Program-made: the position numbers and the translations under genes
The notes under the pieces: model-generated
What the model was told of the DNA's origin: nothing
Seen by the model: the letters and a program-made list of their open reading frames with translations, nothing else
The model's database searches: none
Source of the DNA: Mycobacterium sp.
GTDB taxonomy: Bacteria > Actinomycetota > Actinomycetes > Mycobacteriales > Mycobacteriaceae
Direction: 5' to 3'
Length of the DNA stretch: 64,000 nt
Assembly (NCBI GenBank): GCA_016197405.1
Contig: JACPVR010000021.1
Span: 1-64,000, forward strand
Part shown: positions 26,323-33,645 of the stretch, piece by piece
Numbering within the stretch: the first letter of the stretch is position 1
Layout: each line of letters opens with the position of its first letter

Positions 26323-28143
26323 ATGACGGTTATGACTCAACCGCAGCAGGTCGCGCTCACCCGGTTGTCCGAGGAGCTCGCCGCGATGTCACATCAGATG
26401 TACCGGGTGTCGGGGCAGTTACACGAGGTGGGACGGCTGCTGGCCTATCAGGGCACCGCACCCGCCGCACCTGCCGCACCGCCCGCGCCGGCTGTCCCGG
26501 CGCCGCCCGCCGCGGCACCGGTTCGGACGCCGGTGAAACCCCCGGCGGCGTATCTGCCGCCGGCCCCGACGGCTCCGCCGGCCGAACGCCTCGGTGCCGG
26601 CACCGGGCCGGGCTGGATTCCCAAGGTGCTCGCCGTTGCCGGTGTCGCGGTCACCTTGATCGGCGTCGTGCTCATGCTCGTGCTCGCGGCGCAGGCCGGC
26701 ATCCTGCGCCCGGAGATCCGGGTGGCCGCCGGTGCGGTGCTGGCCGGCGTGCTGACCGTCGTCGCGGTCCGGCTCAATGGACGCGCGGGTGGGCGCACCG
26801 GTGCTATAGCGTTGGCCGCCACCGGTATCGCCGCCGCATACATGGATGTGGTCGCCGTGACCACCATCTACGAATGGTTCGCGCCCGCAGCGGGTTTGGT
26901 GTTGGCCGCTGCGATCGGCGCGGGCGGGCTGGTGCTGGCCCGCTGGTGGGACAGTCAGCAACTGGGCCTGCTGGTCATGGTGCCGTTGCTACTGCTGGCG
27001 CCGGTGCTCACCGGTGGCGTCACCCTGCTGCTGATCGGATTCCTGATGGCGCTGGCGGCGGCGACGCTGCCGGTGCAGCTGGGCCGGGACTGGATCTGGC
27101 TGCACGGCTCTCGGATCGCCGCCGTTGTGCTGCCACTGCTGTTCGCCTTGTTGACAACGGCTTTCGGTGTGCACGTCGACCTGTGGTTACTGGGTGCCGG
27201 CTGCGGTATCGCCGCGCTGCTCTCGGTGCTGGCTGCCCTGCTGTTGCTGCCGTCCACCACCAACCGCACCGCGATGGCGCTGCTGACGGCAGCCGGTACG
27301 ACGCCCGCGCTGGCCGCCGGTATCACCGTCGACCGGATGCTGGCGGCGCTGCTGGCTGCCGCGGTCTCGGTCGGGATGCTGGCCATCGTGCTGGTCGGTG
27401 CGCGGTTGCCGGGCGGCGGCGATGTGGTGACACGGATCTGGTCGGCGCTGGCCGCGGTGTCGGCGATGATTGCGGTCACCGTGGCATTCGACGGTTACGT
27501 GGCGGCCCCGGTGTTGCTGGCGTTGGCCGTGGTGGTCGCCGTCGCAGGTCGGCGAGAAAGCGTAGCGCGTTGGGCCGCAATAGGATTTGCGGTTCTCGGC
27601 GCCCTGCTGCTGTCCGGGTACGCGCCGCCGTCCACGCTGGTGCTCGCCACCGAGCTCGACACACCGGTCGCGGTGTCGGTGCTGATGGGCAGCGTGTTGC
27701 TGATCGCGGTGGCCGTACTGATCGCCCGGGTGCCGGCGGAGCGCGCAGCCGACGCCGAGCGCAGTGCCCGCTGGGGTGCGGCCGCGGCGGTGTGCACCTA
27801 TGCGGTCACGCTGTTCACCGTGACGGCAGGGGTGCTGGTGGGCGGGCCGGATGCCGGATTCCTGGCCGGTCAGATGACGGCGACGATGTGCTGGATAGCG
27901 ATGGCCGCGGCCTTGTTCGTCATCGCGCTGCGGGTGGGCGATCGCGATGCCCGTACCGCCCCGATAGCCGGCGGCCTGGCGCTCACCGCGGCGGCCACCG
28001 CCAAACTGTTCCTTTTCGACCTCGGCACGCTGGACGGCATGTTCCGGGTGGCGGCCTTCATCGTGGTGGGGCTGGTCCTGCTGGGCATGGGTGCCGGATA
28101 TGCGCGCAGCCTGGCGCAGCAGGACCGCAATCCGGCGCGCTGA
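26323..28143 (+). CDS. DUF2339 polytopic membrane protein
   Basis: A 606-aa protein. A short helical N-terminal segment (LTRLSEELAAMSHQMYRVSG) resembles a coiled coil and is followed by a Pro/Ala-rich linker of about 55 residues. The remainder is some 15 or more hydrophobic helices rich in Ala, Leu and Val, ending in FRVAAFIVVGLVLLGMGAGY. This is the DUF2339 architecture. A second possible start, ATG 26332, would lose three residues. No function is known. It follows the two-component pair on the same strand. The long open frame from 26301 on the same strand is its out-of-frame shadow. Confidence 0.85.
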   Translation: MTVMTQPQQVALTRLSEELAAMSHQMYRVSGQLHEVGRLLAYQGTAPAAPAAPPAPAVPAPPAAAPVRTPVKPPAAYLPPAPTAPPAERLGAGTGPGWIPKVLAVAGVAVTLIGVVLMLVLAAQAGILRPEIRVAAGAVLAGVLTVVAVRLNGRAGGRTGAIALAATGIAAAYMDVVAVTTIYEWFAPAAGLVLAAAIGAGGLVLARWWDSQQLGLLVMVPLLLLAPVLTGGVTLLLIGFLMALAAATLPVQLGRDWIWLHGSRIAAVVLPLLFALLTTAFGVHVDLWLLGAGCGIAALLSVLAALLLLPSTTNRTAMALLTAAGTTPALAAGITVDRMLAALLAAAVSVGMLAIVLVGARLPGGGDVVTRIWSALAAVSAMIAVTVAFDGYVAAPVLLALAVVVAVAGRRESVARWAAIGFAVLGALLLSGYAPPSTLVLATELDTPVAVSVLMGSVLLIAVAVLIARVPAERAADAERSARWGAAAAVCTYAVTLFTVTAGVLVGGPDAGFLAGQMTATMCWIAMAAALFVIALRVGDRDARTAPIAGGLALTAAATAKLFLFDLGTLDGMFRVAAFIVVGLVLLGMGAGYARSLAQQDRNPAR

Positions 28144-28253
28144 GTACGTCCACGCGCGGCATATTCTGGTGTTACTCCGCGTTACATCTATCGTGCCGAG
28201 GTCGATTCCGACCGTCACGCCGGCCGTAGATCCGCAACACGAAGGGATGCACC

Positions 28254-28760
28254 ATGAGTGCCGCAACCACTGTTCAGAGCCGCCGCCGCAGTGCCGATGA
28301 GATCGTCGGCTTCACACCGTCCATCCACTTCATCGAGAACCTGCAGCGCGTCCTCGTCGACCTGATCGAGCTGCACCTGCAGGGTAAGCAGGCGCACTGG
28401 AACGTCGTCGGGACCAACTTCCGCGACCTGCACCTGCAACTCGACGAACTCGTCGATTTCGCCCGCGAAGGAAGCGACACCATCGCCGAACGCATCCGCA
28501 CCCTCGGCGGCACCGCCGACGGTCGTTCGGACACCGTGGCGGCGACCACCACGCTGCCGCAGTTCCCGGCATTCGAGCACAACACCGGTGAGGTGGTCGA
28601 CCTGGTCACCACTCGGATACAGGCCGCCGTCGACACCATGCGGGCCGTCCACGACGACGTCGACGCCGAGGATCCCAGCACCGCCGACATCCTGCACCAG
28701 TTGATCGACGGGCTGGAGAAGCAGGCCTGGTTGATCTCCTCGGAGAATCGCAAGGTCTGA
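28254..28760 (+). CDS. dps: DNA-binding ferritin-like protein Dps (Dps2 type)
   Basis: A 168-aa ferritin-like protein that stores iron, detoxifies peroxide and protects DNA in stationary phase. Ferroxidase residues at the dimer interface are His48 (QAHWNVVG), His60, Asp75 and Glu79 with the usual spacing. The stretch LHLQLDELVDFAREGSDTI and the ending GLEKQAWLISSENRKV closely match what I recall of M. smegmatis Dps2. GAAGGG lies about 7 nt before the ATG. The N-terminal basic tail (QSRRRSADE) could contact DNA. It sits alone between the DUF2339 gene and a hypothetical gene. Confidence 0.94.
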   Translation: MSAATTVQSRRRSADEIVGFTPSIHFIENLQRVLVDLIELHLQGKQAHWNVVGTNFRDLHLQLDELVDFAREGSDTIAERIRTLGGTADGRSDTVAATTTLPQFPAFEHNTGEVVDLVTTRIQAAVDTMRAVHDDVDAEDPSTADILHQLIDGLEKQAWLISSENRKV

Positions 28761-28844
28761 CAGACCACCAGAACAGCCGACAGCCCCGGCGCCGCGACCC
28801 GCTCAGCCTTCTCGGTTGGGCGGGTCGCCGGTATCTGTGTCACC

Positions 28845-28850
28845 TACGAT
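28845..28850 (+). promoter_or_regulatory. -10 box of the 28857 hypothetical gene (leaderless)
   Basis: TACGAT plus a 6-nt spacer places +1 on the G of the GTG start at 28857. No ribosome-binding site is present. Confidence 0.6.
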
Positions 28851-28856
28851 GCGAGG

Positions 28857-29381
28857 GTGCCAAACGCCCGAGCCGGCCTCCTCGGCAACCCGCTGCTGGC
28901 GGTCGCCGTCGGCGCCGGGGCGGCCGCGGTCACCGGTGCATCCGCGGCCTACCGCACCACAACCCGGATCCCGGTCTTCGGTCCCCGGATCGGCGGTGCG
29001 GTGGCCGCGTTGTCGCGCCGCGGTGAAGCGCTCATCGACCAGGGTGTCGAACCGTTGCAGGAGTTCATCACCGCCGTTGCGGTGCAGATCGTCGACCGGG
29101 TGCTCGCCGAGCTCGACCTGACCGCCCTGGTACGGGAGCGCGTCGATATCGACGCCGTCGTGGCCGGGGTCGATATCGACGCGATCATCGCTCGTATCGA
29201 CCTGATCGGACTCGCCGACACCGTGATCGACGGTGTCGACCTGCCGCGCATCATCCGGGAGTCCACCATGTCGGTGACGGCCGACGTCATGACCGATGTG
29301 CGCAGTCAGGGGGAGCGCGCCGACGATGTGGTCTCCGGTCTGGTCGATCGGATGCTGGGCCGCAGCCGGGTCGAGCAGTGA
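28857..29381 (+). CDS. conserved hypothetical protein with repeated VDID segments
   Basis: A 174-aa protein I do not recognise beyond its mycobacterial look. It starts with a hydrophobic, Ala/Gly-rich stretch (LLAVAVGAGAAAVTGASAA), which may be a weak membrane anchor. Residues from about 75 to 135 form an amphipathic region with repeated Val-Asp-Ile-Asp units (ERVDIDAVVAGVDIDAIIARIDLIGL), then DLPRIIREST and a polar tail. The GTG start fits a leaderless promoter. The stop overlaps the RDD gene as GTGA, so the two proteins probably work together, perhaps at the membrane. No function is proposed. Confidence 0.75.
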   Translation: MPNARAGLLGNPLLAVAVGAGAAAVTGASAAYRTTTRIPVFGPRIGGAVAALSRRGEALIDQGVEPLQEFITAVAVQIVDRVLAELDLTALVRERVDIDAVVAGVDIDAIIARIDLIGLADTVIDGVDLPRIIRESTMSVTADVMTDVRSQGERADDVVSGLVDRMLGRSRVEQ

Positions 29382-29818
29382 GCGAACGTTCGGCCGGGAT
29401 CGTCAGCCGGGGTGTGGCCGGGGCTATCGACGTGGTGGTGGTCTCGGTGGTGCTGGCCGCCCTCTACGTCGGCTGGGTTTTCGCCCGGCTGGCGTTCTCA
29501 CCGCGCGCATTCAGTTTTCCGGCACCGTCGGTGGTCTTCTCGACCGTCGGCTTCTGCACCGGCGCCACGCTGTATCTTGCTGTCTGCTGGGCGGTTTCGG
29601 GCTGCACCGCGGGTGCGGCGATCATGGGTGTGCAGGTGGTCGGGCGGTCCGCGCCGCGGCTGGGCCCGGTTCCGGCACTGTTGCGGGCCGCGGCGTGTGT
29701 CGCGTTCCCGATCGGTCTCGGTTGGGTGGTTCTCGATCGGGACCGTCGGTCGCTTCAGGACATCGTGTTCGCAACCAGGGTGATCTACCGCCGCGCACCG
29801 GCGGAGATGCGCGCCTAG
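29378..29818 (+). CDS. RDD family membrane protein
   Basis: A 146-aa protein with three membrane segments (VAGAIDVVVVSVVLAALYVGW, VVFSTVGFCTGATLYLAVCW, and AAACVAFPIGLGWVVLD) and the RDD-type charged residues: an Asp in the first helix and RDRRSLQDIVFATRVIY near the end. Its function is unknown. The start overlaps the previous stop (GTGA), and its own TAG stop forms part of the -10 box of the downstream nitrilase-family gene. Confidence 0.87.
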   Translation: MSERSAGIVSRGVAGAIDVVVVSVVLAALYVGWVFARLAFSPRAFSFPAPSVVFSTVGFCTGATLYLAVCWAVSGCTAGAAIMGVQVVGRSAPRLGPVPALLRAAACVAFPIGLGWVVLDRDRRSLQDIVFATRVIYRRAPAEMRA

Positions 29819-29821
29819 CAT
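29816..29821 (+). promoter_or_regulatory. -10 box of the nitrilase-family gene (leaderless)
   Basis: TAGCAT begins with the RDD stop codon and is followed by 6 nt and ATG 29828, so +1 falls on the start codon. Confidence 0.55.
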
Positions 29822-29827
29822 CAGGTG

Positions 29828-30637
29828 ATGACCCGCATCGCGTGTGTGCAGCTGGCTCCCGTACTCGGGGATCTGGCGGGCAACCTGGCGTCGTCGACGG
29901 CGGCGATCAGCACCGCTGTCGCGGCGGGGGCCGACGTCATCGTGCTACCCGAGCTCGTCACGTCGGGGTACATGCTCGCCGACGCCGAGGAAGCGCGCTC
30001 GGTTGCGCTGCGGCCCACGGCCGAGGATTTCGCGGAATGGATTGGCGCGGCCGGGAACTCGGTCGTCATCGGCGGATTCTGCGAGCTCGGCGACGATGGT
30101 GACGGAGACGACCTGCTCTACAACAGTGCCGTCGTCGTCGATGCGGGTGGTGTACTCGAGCATTACCGCAAAACCCATCTGTGGGATCGGGAGAAGCTGC
30201 TCTTCACGCCCGGGGACAAGCTTCCCGCGGTACTGCAGACGCGCCACGGCGTGATCGCCGTGATGGTCTGCTACGACCTGGAATTCCCCGAGCTGACCCG
30301 GCGCGCGGTGCTCGACGGCGCCGAACTGATTGCCGCGCCGGTCAATTGGCCGCTGTTCCCGCGTCCGGCCGGTGAGCATCCCGGAGAGGTCATCACCGCG
30401 ATGTCCACGGCCCGTACCAACAAGGTGGCGGTGGTGGCCTGTGATCGCGCCGGGGTGGAACGCGGCCAGCCGTGGACCGAGGGCAGCGTCGTCATCAGCC
30501 CCGACGGCTGGGTCGTCGCAGAGGTGGGCCCCGGCGCCGGGATGGCGATCGCCGATGTCGATCTGAGCGCCACCAGGGACAAGTCAGTTACCGAGTACGT
30601 GCACCTGCTCGCCGACCGCCGGGTCGACCTGTACTGA
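29828..30637 (+). CDS. carbon-nitrogen hydrolase (nitrilase superfamily)
   Basis: A 269-aa amidase/nitrilase-fold enzyme with the Glu-Lys-Cys triad: Glu in VIVLPELVTSGYM, Lys in HYRKTHLWDRE and Cys in VMVCYDLEFPELTR. A second conserved Glu (LEFPE) follows. It should hydrolyse a carbon-nitrogen bond in an amide or carbamoyl compound; the substrate is not readable. GTG 29825 immediately precedes, but the promoter geometry favours ATG 29828. Its 3' end overlaps the convergent adenylate cyclase gene by 54 nt, an unusually long coding overlap. Confidence 0.88.
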   Translation: MTRIACVQLAPVLGDLAGNLASSTAAISTAVAAGADVIVLPELVTSGYMLADAEEARSVALRPTAEDFAEWIGAAGNSVVIGGFCELGDDGDGDDLLYNSAVVVDAGGVLEHYRKTHLWDREKLLFTPGDKLPAVLQTRHGVIAVMVCYDLEFPELTRRAVLDGAELIAAPVNWPLFPRPAGEHPGEVITAMSTARTNKVAVVACDRAGVERGQPWTEGSVVISPDGWVVAEVGPGAGMAIADVDLSATRDKSVTEYVHLLADRRVDLY

Positions 30638-31903
30638 TCCGTTGCGGCGGCCGACCAGGTACCAGGTGTGCATGACGCCCTTGCCTTTGATCTCGACATC
30701 GCCTCGTTCGTCGAAGACGAAATCCTCCTGCAGCCGGTCGTAGATGTCCTGCGGCACCTGGATGCGCCCGGTCTGGTCGGTGGACTCCATCCGGGACGCC
30801 ACGTTGACCGCATCGCCCCATACGTCGTAGAAGAACCTGCGGGACCCGACGACACCGGCGACGACCGGCCCGGCGGCTAAACCGATCCGCAGCGGTACCG
30901 CCCTGCCGGCCGGGTCCCGCATGGTCGCGACGGTACCGGCCAGGTCCAGCGCGAGGTCGGCAAGAGCCTGCAGATGATCGGGCCGCGGTTGCGGGACACC
31001 GCTGACCACCATGTACGAGTCACCGGTGGTCTTGATCTTCTCCAGGCCGTGCCGGTCCACCAGCAGATCGAGCGCGGTGTAGAGCTCGTCGAGGAACGCC
31101 ACCAGATCGCAGGGTGCGGTCTCGCTGGCGCGCTGGGTGAAACCGGCGATATCGGCGAACAGGATCGCGGCGTCGTCGTATCGGTCGGCGATCATCTTGT
31201 CGCGTGTCGGGTCCTTGAGCCGGGTGGCGATGCTCTCCGGAAGGATGTTGGCCAGCAATGCTTCCGAGCGTTGGTACTCCCTGTCCATGGCGGTCTCGGC
31301 GCGGCCGATCTCGCGCAGCGCGTACCAGACGGTGGCGAAGGCCATCACCGATGCCGATATCGCGGAGATGACGAAACCGATCGATATCGTCCACGCCGGC
31401 TGCACACCGGTGTCGTTGGGCACGGTCAGCTCGAGCACTATCACCAGCACCGCGCCGATGGCGGCCAGCACACCGGCCAGCACGATGCGTTCGATCCCGA
31501 GGATCAGCACCACGATCGACGCCGAGACCAGGAAATAGAACTGCGAGCCGGTTCCGGTGCCGATGGTCCAGGTCAGGAAGAACACCGACGCGTAGGCCAC
31601 CGCGATGAACGTGAGCGGGGCGATGAGCTCGCCGAACCGGTACAGCAGCGGAATGGCCAGGAACACCGCGGCGGTGACCAGGTTGATGATGCCGATGTGC
31701 CAGATCCCGTAACCGCCGACCAGCTGCCAGATTCCGAAGCCGCCGCTGACTGCCGCGGCGATCCAGCTGGTGATCTTCAGGATGCGCAGGCTGCGTGCGG
31801 CGCTCTCGGCGTAGTGCGCGTTGCGTACCGGCACACATGAGCGGTCCCGCCGGAGCCGGCGATCGGCCGGTGCCAGCGCGGCAGCCATGCGCGCTTTGCC
31901 CAC
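30584..31903 (-). CDS. cya: membrane-bound class III adenylate cyclase (Rv1625c type)
   Basis: A 439-aa protein: a cytosolic N-terminus, six membrane helices (about 45-190), a linker helix (DREYQRSEALLANILPESIA) and a class IIIa cyclase domain. Catalytic residues appear intact: metal Asp in ILFADIAGFTQR, substrate-specifying Lys and Asp in KIKTTGDSYMVV, second metal Asp with transition-state Asn and Arg in DVWGDAVNVASRM. That predicts ATP to cAMP as a homodimer. GTG 31903 is supported by leaderless geometry. It is the syntenic counterpart of Rv1625c, although its neighbours differ from those in M. tuberculosis. Confidence 0.95.
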   Translation of the reverse strand: MGKARMAAALAPADRRLRRDRSCVPVRNAHYAESAARSLRILKITSWIAAAVSGGFGIWQLVGGYGIWHIGIINLVTAAVFLAIPLLYRFGELIAPLTFIAVAYASVFFLTWTIGTGTGSQFYFLVSASIVVLILGIERIVLAGVLAAIGAVLVIVLELTVPNDTGVQPAWTISIGFVISAISASVMAFATVWYALREIGRAETAMDREYQRSEALLANILPESIATRLKDPTRDKMIADRYDDAAILFADIAGFTQRASETAPCDLVAFLDELYTALDLLVDRHGLEKIKTTGDSYMVVSGVPQPRPDHLQALADLALDLAGTVATMRDPAGRAVPLRIGLAAGPVVAGVVGSRRFFYDVWGDAVNVASRMESTDQTGRIQVPQDIYDRLQEDFVFDERGDVEIKGKGVMHTWYLVGRRNGSVQVDPAVGEQVHVLGN

Positions 31904-31909
31904 GTCGGC

Positions 31910-31915
31910 AGCCTA
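31910..31915 (-). promoter_or_regulatory. -10 box of the adenylate cyclase gene (leaderless)
   Basis: On the reverse strand TAGGCT, a 6-nt spacer and GTG 31903 place +1 on the start codon. Confidence 0.6.
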
Positions 31916-31934
31916 ACCGCGGCGCGGCGCGTTC

Positions 31935-32537
31935 TCAGGTAGTCAGCAGGACTAGTCGAACGGCGTGCGCGACAACGGCGTCCAGATCGTCGCCGAGGTT
32001 ACCGGTCAGCCATTGCTGGGCCAGCTCGGCCATCGCGCCGGTGTACATCGCGGCAGCCACCTGCATGCCGACCGGGTCGGCATCGGGGTCGGCATGTTCG
32101 CGTGAGCTGAGCACCAGCTGTCTGAGCGCTTCCTGCGCAATACCGCGCCGCGCGGCCAGCACCGGATTGGCGCGCGCCTCGGTGAACAGCACCCGTCCGC
32201 GGCGGGGGTCGGCGGAGCTGAACCCCAGCACCGTGCGGATACCGGCGCGCAACCGATCCAGGTCGGTATCGCCGCCGGCGAGGATCGCGGCCTGCACTTC
32301 GGTGTTGAGGGCCAGGGCGACCTTGTCGTAAACCGCGCCCAGCAGTTCGTCGGTGTCGGCGAAGCTCTCGTAGAAATATCGGGTGTTCAGCGCGCATTCC
32401 CGGCAGACCGAACGCACCGAGACGGCGCTTTCACCGCCGTCGCCGAACAGCGCGAACGCGGCGTCGACGAGTAATGCCCGACGCTCGATCCTGCGGTCGG
32501 TCAGCGGTACGCCCGCCCACCTGGTGGGGCTCGACAC
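31935..32537 (-). CDS. TetR family transcriptional regulator
   Basis: A 200-aa regulator. The N-terminal helix-turn-helix region is RRALLVDAAFALFGDGG, SVRSVCRECALNTRYFYESF and ADTDELLGAVYD; the latter is the classical TetR third-helix pattern. The ligand-binding half is helical and uninformative. It is divergent from the MpaB-type oxygenase gene, with a palindrome (32580-32595) in between, so repression of that gene is likely. GTG 32537 has leaderless geometry. The ligand is unknown; alkB lies just beyond the oxygenase gene. Confidence 0.9.
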   Translation of the reverse strand: MSSPTRWAGVPLTDRRIERRALLVDAAFALFGDGGESAVSVRSVCRECALNTRYFYESFADTDELLGAVYDKVALALNTEVQAAILAGGDTDLDRLRAGIRTVLGFSSADPRRGRVLFTEARANPVLAARRGIAQEALRQLVLSSREHADPDADPVGMQVAAAMYTGAMAELAQQWLTGNLGDDLDAVVAHAVRLVLLTT

Positions 32538-32543
32538 GCGCTC

Positions 32544-32549
32544 AGACTA
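32544..32549 (-). promoter_or_regulatory. -10 box of the TetR gene at 32537 (leaderless)
   Basis: On the reverse strand TAGTCT is followed by 6 nt and GTG 32537. Confidence 0.55.
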
Positions 32550-32579
32550 ATCTTCGCCGGGCTCTGGCAACGCGCGTAC

Positions 32580-32595
32580 CCAGAACGTATTCTGG
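32580..32595. promoter_or_regulatory. palindromic operator candidate between TetR and MpaB-type genes
   Basis: CCAGAA-CGTA-TTCTGG has perfect 6-bp arms. It overlaps TATTCT (32588-32593), the likely forward -10 box for the oxygenase gene, so a repressor bound here would block that promoter. Confidence 0.5.
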
Positions 32596-32628
32596 CTACA
32601 GTTGTATCCAAAGATGCCCGGAGGAACC

Positions 32629-33633
32629 ATGCAGCTGCCGCACCAGATGCTCGCCAGCCGTTTTCATCAGTTCTATGACGCACAGGTCCGTGACCGGTAC
32701 TTCCGCGGGCTGGACTTCGCCGGGCCGGCGGGCGACCCGGGCTGGTTCGGGTCCGGCAGCGCAGTCTGGCATGTGCACTCCCATATGCCGACGCTGGTGA
32801 TGGGGTTGCAGACCGCGGCCTATCTGGAGCGCCTCGATCCGAGCATCTACTGGATGGGTGTCGACCACTCACGCATCGTCAAGCGGGATGCCGACGGGAA
32901 GCCGCTCATGCGGGTCGACCCCGAGGGCGCAGCGGTCCGGCTGGCGCACTCGTTGTCGTTCTTCATCGGCACCGCCTACGGCTCGACCGAGAGCGCCGAG
33001 CGTGTCACCAAAACCGTGCGGGCCATGCACCACACCGTCAAAGGTGTTCGTCCCGACGGGTTGGCCTACGATGCCGACAACGACGAATGGCTGCGCTGGA
33101 ACTATGCGACGGTGGTCTGGGGCATCGCGACCGCGCATGAGTACTACCATCCGAACCCGTTGCGCGGCAAAAAGATCGACCGCTACTACGCCGAGTTCGT
33201 CAAAGTCGGTCATGCGCTGGGCGGCACGGATCTACCGGAGACCAAGGCCGACACCCTGGAGTGCCTGCACTCCTATGTGCCCAAGCTGGCCCTGACCTAC
33301 GGCGCCGCGATGGCCACCGGTCCCAACCTGCGCGGTGCGCCCGGTGGCGTGCCCGGCGGTGAGCTCCTGGACTGGGCGATCCGTGACATGCTGCCCGGTT
33401 GGGCCGCTTCGATGGTGATGTACCGGCCACCCAACCCGGTGGAACGCACAGTGCGACAGGCCTCGGTGTGGGCGGTACTCAACGGTGTGCACGCGGCGAT
33501 GGGTCCGCTGCCGGAGTTTCGTCAGGCGCAGAAACGGGTCGCGATGCGGCGCCAGGCTGCTCCGTCGTCGCCACGGTATGTGCGCGGCAGCGATCCGGTG
33601 CGCAGCCGCGCGAAAGCCGAGCAGATGGCCTGA
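32629..33633 (+). CDS. oxygenase MpaB / DUF2236 family protein
   Basis: A 334-aa protein of the DUF2236 (MpaB/Lcp-related) family, members of which are haem- or metal-dependent oxygenases in some systems. Family features are the early FRGLDFAGPAGDPGWFG, ERVTKTVRAMHHTVKG with the conserved His pair, and the helical WNYATVVWGIATAHEYY region. ATG 32629 is chosen because GGAGG sits 4 nt upstream; two earlier in-frame starts (32602, 32614) lack a site. It is divergent from a TetR regulator, a very common arrangement for this family in mycobacteria. Substrate unknown. Confidence 0.85.
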   Translation: MQLPHQMLASRFHQFYDAQVRDRYFRGLDFAGPAGDPGWFGSGSAVWHVHSHMPTLVMGLQTAAYLERLDPSIYWMGVDHSRIVKRDADGKPLMRVDPEGAAVRLAHSLSFFIGTAYGSTESAERVTKTVRAMHHTVKGVRPDGLAYDADNDEWLRWNYATVVWGIATAHEYYHPNPLRGKKIDRYYAEFVKVGHALGGTDLPETKADTLECLHSYVPKLALTYGAAMATGPNLRGAPGGVPGGELLDWAIRDMLPGWAASMVMYRPPNPVERTVRQASVWAVLNGVHAAMGPLPEFRQAQKRVAMRRQAAPSSPRYVRGSDPVRSRAKAEQMA

Positions 33634-33645
33634 CGGTCGTCAGGC
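33628..33645. terminator. hairpin containing both stop codons of convergent genes
   Basis: GCCTGAC-GGTC-GTCAGGC is a perfect 7-bp stem with a 4-nt loop. The TGA of the MpaB-type gene and the TGA of alkB are both within the stem. It has no T-run, so it would act as a tail-less bidirectional terminator. Confidence 0.5.

Noticed and set aside
26301..28229. 642-aa open frame on the forward strand
   Set aside because: It is the +2 shadow of the DUF2339 gene (Arg/Gly-rich, no motifs); the DUF2339 frame has clear membrane helices.
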